The notes beneath the pieces are model-generated. The model was not told the origin of the DNA. It did no database searches and worked only from the letters and a program-made list of their open reading frames with translations. 20,000 nt of DNA from Symbiodinium natans (lineage: Eukaryota; Sar; Dinophyceae; Suessiales; Symbiodiniaceae): contig CAJNDS010002168.1 of NCBI GenBank assembly GCA_905221605.1, forward strand, positions 690,765-710,764, read 5' to 3'. Below, piece by piece: positions 9,601-18,600 of the stretch. A program made the translations under genes and the position numbers. Position 1 is the stretch's first letter. Each line of letters opens with the position of its first letter.

Positions 9601-12600
9601 GTTTAGGGGTTTCAGGGTTTCAAGGGTTTAGGGGTTTCAGGGTTTAGGGTTTAGGGGTTTCAGGGTTTAGGGTTTGGGGGTTTAGGGTTCAGGGTTTAGG
9701 GTTTAGGGGTTTCAGGGTTTCAGGGTTCAGGGTTTCAGGGTTTCAGGGCTTTAGGGCTTAGGGTTCTGGGGCTTAGGGTTTGGAGTTTATTTAGGGCTCG
9801 GGGTTTCAGGGTTCAGGGTCTCAGGGCTTTAGGGTTCAAGGTTGAGGGTTTAGGGCTTGGGGCTTAGACGCTAAACACTGAACCCCTAAACCCTAGATGT
9901 TCGGGGTGGTTTAGGCTCCGCAGTTGCACCGTCCCTTAAAACTCCCCCTAAAGACCTTGTCCCTAAATGAAAGAGGTTTAGGGTTTAGGGTTTAAATTTA
10001 GGGTTTAGGGTTAAGGGTCTAGTGTCAAGCTCTCAAGCATATTGTTCGTAGATGGTGATGAACTCAAGCAACTGCCAGCACGGGGCTCTCCACTGCAACA
10101 TAGTATAGCCGGCTGCCCTCGAACCAGAAACATCCGTCTCGTGACCCTGGGGCCCTGTAGCCCTGAACCCGAAACCCTAAACCCTAAACCCTACCCCGAA
10201 CCCCTAAACCCTAAACCCGAAACCCGAAACCCTGAACCCAAGTTCTATAACTGAGGCACATACAACCTCCCAATCATGCAGACTAAGGCCATGGGCCGCG
10301 CGCAAACCCTTGACTAAACCCTACTTAAACTCGTTTGGGGTTTAGGGTTTAGGGTTTAGGGTTTAGCGTTTAGGGTTTAGGGCTTAGGCTTTAGGGTTTG
10401 GGGTTTGGGGTCTAGGGATTGGGGTTTAGGGCTACCTGAGGGTTCATGGGTAGTTATAAGTAGGGTTATAAATACCCTAAACAAGGTGATGGGCAGTTAG
10501 AATTGTAGTTACCTTACTTATAACCCCACTCAGAACTACCCAGGAACCCCCAAGTAATTAAACCCTAACCCAAAACCCTGAACCCCTAAACCCTAAACCC
10601 TAAACCCTGAAGCCTCAACGGGTTCATCCACATGACATGGGGGTTTACGAAAATCAGGGGCCCCTAGTATAGACCCAAAGGCACCCCTAATTTCGGAAAC
10701 CCCCACCCTAAACCCTAAACCCTAAGCCCTAAACCCTGAACCCCTAAACCCCTAAACCCCTAAACCCTAAACCCTAAACCTAAACGCATAGTTGCAGCAG
10801 GATGTCAGACAGTCCTTCACAGACATCGCCGAGACGCGCGAGACTTAAAAAAGAAAATTGTGCGATGAGACGCTTGAGCCCCACGGCCTCGGAGTAAGGT
10901 TTAGGGTTTTTAGGGTTTAGGGGTTTAGGGTTTAGGGTTTAGGGTTTAGGATTTAGGATTTAGGGTTTAGGGTGCACGATTCCCGAACCCCAAACCCCAA
11001 ACCCCAAACCCGAAACCCTAAACCCTCTTAAGAAGTCGTAAGCCCGCGGACGGCGCACATCTTGGAGCTGCAGCCTGAAGTGATCGCATAAAATGCTGCT
11101 GATTTCTGCGGTTTAGGGTTTCGGGTTGAGGGATCAGGCCAGGGTTTAGGGTTGAGGGTTTGGGGTTTGGGGTGGGCTGACATAAGGAAACAAGTTTGGG
11201 ACCTAATTCCGTGATTACACTGCAAAAGGAACCCTTGAATAAGGACCGTTTCTTGTGGATAGCTATGTTTATACATGTCTCTTAGAATAGGTACAGGGCT
11301 TTTATAAGCCTCTTAACAAGACCCTACACCCTAAACCCTAAAAGCTGTCCCACAGCTGAAGCTGAAGCCGTAAAGCCGCAGAATCTCTGCAAGAGTTCCT
11401 CTGGCACAACGACGCTCAATGAATATGTCTAATAGAAGATATGATCTAAGCTCCAAACCCTAAACCGGAACCTCCCCCCCAAACACAGACACAGAAAAAG
11501 AACAACAAAACACATATGAATAATGACGTCGAAAATTAAACAATACTACTTATTATAATCATGACAATGATAATAATAACAACTATAATAATACTAGTAG
11601 TTTAGGATTTAGGGTCTAGGGTTTCTGCTTTTGGCTTAGGGCTTGCAAATCGTTGTAAACGCTTATGCAAGCTGTGATTTTGGGGCTTTAGGGTTTAGGG
11701 TTTAGGGTTTAGGCCCGTAGGGTTTAGGGTTTAGGGCGTTTAGGGTTTAGGGTTTAGGGTTTAGGGTTTAGGGTTTAGGGTTTAGGGCCTTTTGGATTCA
11801 ACACCTGGACGGCCTGAAGGATGACCAGCGGGCGGGGAGCTTGGGCGGCCTCACCGGGCCGAAGTTCGTGAACACCGTTTAGGGTTTAGGGTTTAGGGTT
11901 TAGGGTTTAGGGTTTACTAGACCCAAGAGGAACCTAGGAACAAGAAGGTGGAACCCCAGTTCTGACCATCCATCAACCCTAAACCGTAAACCGTAAACCG
12001 TAAACCGTAAACCGTAAACCCTAAACCCTAAACCCTAAACCCTAAACCCTAAACCCTAAACCCTAAACCCTAAACCCCCAAGTAGCCGTAAGTAGCCTAC
12101 CTGAAGGCGCCTAAGTAGCTCCTTTTGGGGGCTTAGTTCTAGGACTGGTGGTGCCACTCCATGACGACGCCTGCAGTGATGACGGCAAGCATTCCCTACT
12201 ATTTGCTTCAGAAACCCACAAAAAATAGTCAAGAAGAGTGCCTATGCTGTGGTGCTTTTGCAAGTATAGTACTTGGAGGCTCCTGGTACTTATTAACCGG
12301 TTCTGACTGTACTGATAACCTACGTATAAGCCCCTTAAGTGCTCTATTATAAGTACAGTTACAAGTACAGGCATACTTGGTGAATAAGTACCAGGAACCT
12401 CCAAGTAGAGTTAGGGCTTAGGGCTTAGGGCTTAGGGCTTAGGGCTTAGGGCTTAGGGCTTAGGGCTTAGGGCTTAGGGCTTAGGGCTTAGGGCTTAGGG
12501 CTTAGGGCTTAGGGCTTAGGGCTTAGGGCATAGGGCTTAGGGCTTAGGGCTTAGGGCTTAGGGTTTAGGGTTTAGGGTTTAGTAGTAGTTCCCGCAGAGC

Positions 12601-15600
12601 AACTCCCTTGAGCTGCAAATAGGGCGATCGGTCTTGAGTTGGTGGTTCGAGGGAGGCTTTTCAGCTATCGACCCGACACCCTAAACCCAATACCCTGAAC
12701 CCTAAACCTGAAATACCCAAAACCCCAAAACCCTAAAAAACCCTAAACCCTAAACCCCAAAAAAAAAACCTAAACCCTAAACCCCAAACCCTAAACCCTG
12801 AAGGCCAGGGACTTGGGCGCCGGACGACGGTCGGCGCCATCGCTTGCTTACCCATGCTGAGGAGCCCGCAACGGATTCTAGGGCGAAGTGTGGCTGTCAA
12901 TTATGGTTTCGGGTTTAGGGTTTAGGGTTTAGGGTTTAGGGTTTAGGGTTTAGGGTTTAGGGAATTAAAGCGATTTAGGGGTAACTAAGCCTGATTAAGG
13001 TTGTTCAAGGCGCGAACCTCAGGGGGGAGGGGTAGTAGGGGAACCCATGATGTGAACGTCGCAAGGAAGGCACATGCTCACTTCTCTAAATTCTGCTCCC
13101 TGAGTTTTGAGGTCCTTACTATACGGCGGCCCCTCTTGTTTAGGGTACCCAAATCAGGGACCCTAACGTCGAGAACTGGCCAGATGGTACTAAGTTACGA
13201 TCCTAAACCCTTAACCCTAGGGCACCTCATCAACCATGAGCCCAATGTCTACTCTTATGGCTTAAAAGTACACAAAAACATGGCCCAAAATTGAGCCCTG
13301 AGCCTTAAACGTCTCAGGATCAGCAGGTTGAATTCAGGAGGTCGGCTCATGGTTTAAGGTTTGGGTGGTTTTCGGTTTAGGGTTTAGGGTTTAGGGTTTC
13401 GGGTTTAGGGTTTAGGGTTTAGGGCAAGTGGGTTAAATTGAGAGTTTCTGCTTGTAAGGGCTCAGGGTTTCAGGCTTTCAAGGCTTGAGGACTTGAGGGT
13501 TTAGAGCTTTCGATTTGCGGGCCCTAAACCCTAAACTCTAAACCCTAAACCCTAAACTCTAAACCCTAAACCCTTGTCTAAGGTAACCGTTATGTCGAGT
13601 TAAGCCCTTAAAAGAACGGGAAGTGTGCCAGAATCATTCGGCATCTGAGTTATTGCTTGCCCTGCTTCAAGGTGCAAGGTTGCCTCTAGGTACACCTTAA
13701 ACCTTAAACCCTAAACCCTAAACCCTGAACCCCAAACCCCCTCACTCCTCTGCGGACGCATTGAGAAGCCCGCTTATTGCTTCCGAATCAGTTTACTTGG
13801 GATGGTCGCATACCCAAAGACGCGGAAAAGGCGACTGGGAGGTTGGGGGTTTAGGTTATTCTTGGGTTTAGGGTTTTTGGGTTTAGGGTTTAGGGCTTAG
13901 GGTTACAATTGGGTTGTAAGCTGTGCTTCTGGGCTGGAGGGGTTGTATCAAGGACGTGCGCAGTCCAGGCAGTCATGGACTAACACATTTGTGCTGCCGT
14001 CAGGCCTGTTTGCCTCGCGCGCGCTCGTTAACCAGTGGCTGAGCGCTGTCAAACCACTGCTCAGAGAGCCCAATCCCCTCGAAATCCTTTAAACTCTAAA
14101 GCTCAAATCCTAAACCCTAAGCCCTTAGTTAAGGGTATTGGCTACCCGAAAGAAGGACCACAGCAGATGTTTCGCTCACAAGGTCGTAGAACAATTGACT
14201 TGGACTCTACCAGGCCCTGCGCCCTGGTAAAGATAAACCCTAAACCCCAAACCCCAAACCCTAAACCCTCAACGCTTCGATCTGGGGAAATTGAGGACTT
14301 CCTTCAGGAAATTGGGGAATTTGGAGGGTTTAGGGATTCAGGGAATGGAGGGTTTGGGCTCTACTGCCGTACTTGGAGCCTTGGCAATACTAGGAAGTAG
14401 GCATGCAACAAGCACAAAGAAACATAGTGACGAGGTTGCCCGCGTACATTATTACGCTTTGACTGCAGCAAAACATGTTGTTTACCCCTAAAACCCTAAA
14501 CCCTAAACCCTAAACCTCAATCCTAAACCCTTTAGGATGCAATTCCACAGGGGCTGTCCCTGCTGCGGCCCTTTCGTCGCCCACGCTCTTCATGGGTTGG
14601 CACTGACACTCCTAGGGCCCATGACCCTGGGTGTTGGGTTTCGGGTTTAGGGTTTACTAGGGTTTAGGGTTTAGGGTGTAGGGTTTAGGGTTTAGGGTTT
14701 AGGGTTTAGGGTTTAGGGTTTAGGGTTTAGGGTTTAGGGTTTAGGGTTTAGGGCATACGGCTGGGGGTGTTTGGGGGGATCAGGGTGTCGTGTAAATAGG
14801 GTTCCTGTGCGAGTTGAGGTGTGTCCGGTGATGGAACCAGGGTTTAGGGTTTAGAGTTTTGGGGTATTCTCAAGTTTTGGGATTCCTTTTTAAGGGGCAT
14901 CGAGGTTGAGGTTCAGGCTCTTGGGTTTTGGGCCCTGAAGCATCAGAAATGAGTGAGACGATAATCGACTGTTCGGTGCTGTCTGCATAACACGAATGAA
15001 ACGAACCCGAAAAACCCTACACCCCTAAACCTCCGATCTTATAGGGTTGAACCACGATGGGCCCGCATGCAACGTGTGTACATCTGTCAGAGGAGGCAAC
15101 TGACATCAACCCTCAACCCTGAACCCTGACCTGCTATGGGTCAGGGTTTTGCAAAGGTTTGGGTCTGGGGGTCTGGGGGTTTGACGATTTTGGGATGTGG
15201 GGGGTTCTGATATTCGGGGTACCTTACTGCGGGGGTCCTGATTATCATGGGATTTCGTAAACCCCCATGTAGGCGTCGAAGTTATTGTAGCCTCTCCGCA
15301 TCCTAAACCCTAAACCCGACCATGACTTCGGCCGCGGAGATGTTAGGGTTTTAGGGTTTAGGGTTTAGGGTAAACCCTAAACCCCAACACCCTTCCTCAT
15401 TCTACAGCCCTCACTGCCCATGGAACGCAGAACTGAACACCCAAACAGCACCTCATGCCGCATTGAATGACCTAAACCGTAAGCCCCAAGCCCCAAACCC
15501 TAAACCGTAAACCCTGAACCCTGAACTCTAAACCGTAAGCCCGAAACCCTGAACCCTGGCTAACTTTTGAATCGTCATATTCAGGGTCTTGTAGGTGAGG

Positions 15601-18600
15601 GTTCTAACCCTAAACCCTAAACCCTAACCATTTTGGGATCCTCCACAGAGCCCATCTGAGAATCACATCCCCCGCGCGTGGGGCACCACTTGGGAAGGGG
15701 GGGGGGGGGTGGGGGGCGCTACGAACCTAAACTCTACTTGGAGGTTTAATGGTACTTATGAACCAAGTAGAACTGTACTTATATCTCACTTAGGAGCCCC
15801 TTAAGTGCCCTAGTAGTATGGTTATAAGTACTGTTATAGTTGGTAAGTAAGTACCATGTACCATGAACCTCCCAATACACGTTCACATGCCGTCTTCGCC
15901 CACATCTTCCACAGGCTCAATGGGCTGCACTTTCTTTGAGGAGCCGAAGCCCTTGGAATGGAGAGGCTCCGGGTACCCTAAACCCTAAACCCCTAAACCC
16001 TAAACCCTAAACCCTAAACCCTATTTAAGGTTTCGGGTTTGGGGATTTAGGGTTTCCTCAAGCTTGGCAGTCTTTCCCATGGCCCGGGCCTTCGTGTCGA
16101 AATCAACACCTCCAACTCAGAAAACCCCTTGACAAACACTTACCCTGGAAAAGAATAAACTGGATTAGGTTTGGATGTTCCCCACTATACTTACAGTCCT
16201 TAATAGGGATTCTAGTCGGTACTCTTATCCCTATGAAGGACTGCTGGTATCAAGGGGAACATCCCAAGGATCAGGGCTTGTGGTTGACGGTTCCATGTCA
16301 TGCTTTGACCAAGAACTGTCCTCAAGAACGCTCTAGCCTAACTCCCAAGCAAGATCCTCTCAAACCTCATAGTGGGAGACATGAAGTATCCCAAGGCCCA
16401 ACAAAACGCTAACCCCTATATAAACCTTGCCCCCGAACCCTAAACCCTAAACCGTACACCCGATCCCTAAACTCAGGCTTGAGGGCCCCGGCCAAGAACT
16501 TCCAACGATTCTTTCGTCGCGTCTGCGCCCCGAGGCTGACTACCTTGCGTTGGGCTTTTGGTTAGGGATGGGGCTTCGGGGTTAGGGCTTAGGGTTTAGG
16601 GTTGAGGGCTTCGGCTTTAGGGCATGCGGTTCAGGGTTTCAGGGTTTCAGGGTTCAGGCTTTAGGGTTCAGGGAGGGTTTGGGTCTGCTAGTCCAGTGGA
16701 GAACGCCCTGTGCATACCGTGCAGTTTCCGGACTGTGGAGGGCGTACATGTTCTCCCACTGGTGGAGAATGGTGATGCGGTGCTCCAAGTCTTCCGTTGA
16801 TTGGGCCAGAGCACGGTGACGCACAACCTGCACTGCTACAATGACAATTGCAGACGCCACGCCTGGAGTAACTCGTAGGCTCCGCCAGGGTGGAAGGTCG
16901 GCGAAAATCGGTCATCTGAGCGATCTTCTCCTTTCGTGGTGGCTACAAAGCCACCCTCCTTGTCCATCATCAAGTACATCCGCACCCGCGTCTTGAGGTT
17001 CGCATATTCGTTCCAGCGAGCTGCCATGTGGCCATGACGGATTCAGGGGTTGGAGTTTCGACGACTTAGGCCCTTGCAAAAAGCCCCATTCAGGATATGT
17101 CAACGAGCAAAAGCCTACTGGCTCTCAGTAGGGAATGAGGGAGTTTGCTACCTCATAGCCTATTAAGGGATACAAGGTACCTCACTCCCGCATCCCCTAC
17201 GAAGAACCCGACAAGAGACGGCCTCAACCCCTGCCTGAAGCAACCATTCTACCCTTAAGAAAGGTACATGGTCGCTCTGGGTAGAAGCTTGAGGGTTTAG
17301 GGCTTAGGGTTTGGGGCCTGGAGGCTCGGGCTCAAGTTTCGGGGCTCTTGGCACAAATTTAAGCCCCCAATGTTTCGGTTTTGCGCGAAGATCGCGGATT
17401 TTCCTAGGTACGCTTTACACAGGGGCTGTTCAAACACTATAAACCCTAAACCCTAAACCCTGAACCCTAAACCCTGAACCCCGAACCCTGAACCCTAAAC
17501 CCGAAACCCGAAACCGATAGAAGCTGCCCATGAACCTGAACATGTCAGGATCTACCGTTGGGAATCAAAGGCTTTAGGGCTTGAGGGTGTGGAGTTTAGG
17601 GTTTTTAGGGTTTGGGGTTTGGGGTTTGGAGTTTAGAACCCGAACTCCACAAGAAGGTCCCAAATAGGTCCCACTCTTAAGGGATCCCCCCCCCATAAGG
17701 GACTGCGAAGGGATATTGTAAGGGCTATTGTTTAGGGTTTATATAGGGTGGCCTACCAGGGCTTGCTGAGCCATATTCGGCCCTTAAACCCTTGTACCCA
17801 AACTGCTGCCTCTGTCTCTTGCAGCCGGTGTGTTCTCGTGAAGAACACGGCACCTCTTGCATGTCACGTTCGGGTTTCGGGGTGTACCCTTCAAGGTGCA
17901 GGGTCAGCTGGAAAACCTGAACATGGATCTAGGACTATTCCTCCTACTGGGACAAATGGGGCTGTGAACCTCTTGGGGCCCATCTGGCCCTCAGTTCCCC
18001 CCCCCCCCCCGCCGCCCCAAAATGACCCACCCCGAAAACATCTCCGAATTGAGCTGAAAAGCTGATCCCAAAGCCAACGAGACCAACCCTAAACCCTGAA
18101 CCCCTTGTAACCCTAACAATCCTGTGACCCTAAACCCCTGTAACCCTAAACCTACACACGCAGTATACTTGGCCCCAAAGCTACCATCTATGAGCACCTT
18201 TGAAGTCCCAGGAGTATACGACTACATGAGCCGTAAACCCAAACCTCTGAACCCAAAACCCTGGATCCCCATTTTTTGGAGTAGACCCTGGAAAAAGTAC
18301 ATACTTTTTAGGTACAAGTAGCTGTAATGGGGAACCCAGAACTAAAAAAAGTGCTAGATTTATAGTACTCCAAAACCCAGCAATCCTAAACCCGAAACCC
18401 GAAGCCCTAAACCCTAAACCCTAAACCCTAATTGTAGTTGCTTCAAAAACCCAAAAGGCTAAAGTCCTAAGAGCCAGCCAGAAGAAAGCCAAGTATTCCT
18501 TGCTGAGTTTAAGTACCCTGAGAAGATGTAAAATGTTGCCCCGCCACTATGACAATGCCTTCAACTTGCAGCTCAAGCCGAGCTGTGAAGGTCTAGGGTT

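Larger units (their letters stand above)
9218..9929. other. Intron 15: long degenerate TTTAGGG tract
   Basis: It consists almost wholly of plus-strand TTTAGGG-type repeats. There is a clean array around 9285-9362, a short AT tract (9390-9408, TATA repeats), and from 9490 to 9868 a mixture of TTTAGGG, TTTAGGGG, TTTCAGGG and TTCAGGG units. CCCTAAA copies at the donor side are few (9884-9895). Confidence 0.55.
11850..12796. other. Intron 9: variant arrays and a palindrome
   Basis: It holds TTTAGGG copies (11877-11915), a CCGTAAA block followed by CCCTAAA (11975-12076), a palindromic element (12272-12405), the (TTAGGGC)n array (12411-12563), and mixed CCCTAAA copies (12680-12796) at the donor side. 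Confidence 0.5.
14612..16459. other. Intron 6 (1.85 kb), least certain link
   Basis: It holds a long TTTAGGG array (14641-14755), several short repeat patches of both orientations, a palindrome (15738-15875), a hairpin (16173-16264), and a CCCTAAA run (16436-16452) at the donor. A possible 27-nt exon at 15655-15629 (nine codons, phase 0 at both ends, 'gattctcag' acceptor and GTTAGGG donor) would fit here but is too short to claim. Confidence 0.42.

Noticed and set aside
12111-12404. 97-codon minus-strand open frame
   Set aside because: Most of it is the translation of the family B palindrome.
15629-15655. Possible 27-nt exon (MGSVEDPKM) between exons 6 and 7
   Set aside because: Phase-compatible, with good-looking borders, but nine codons in repeat-rich DNA are within chance expectation.
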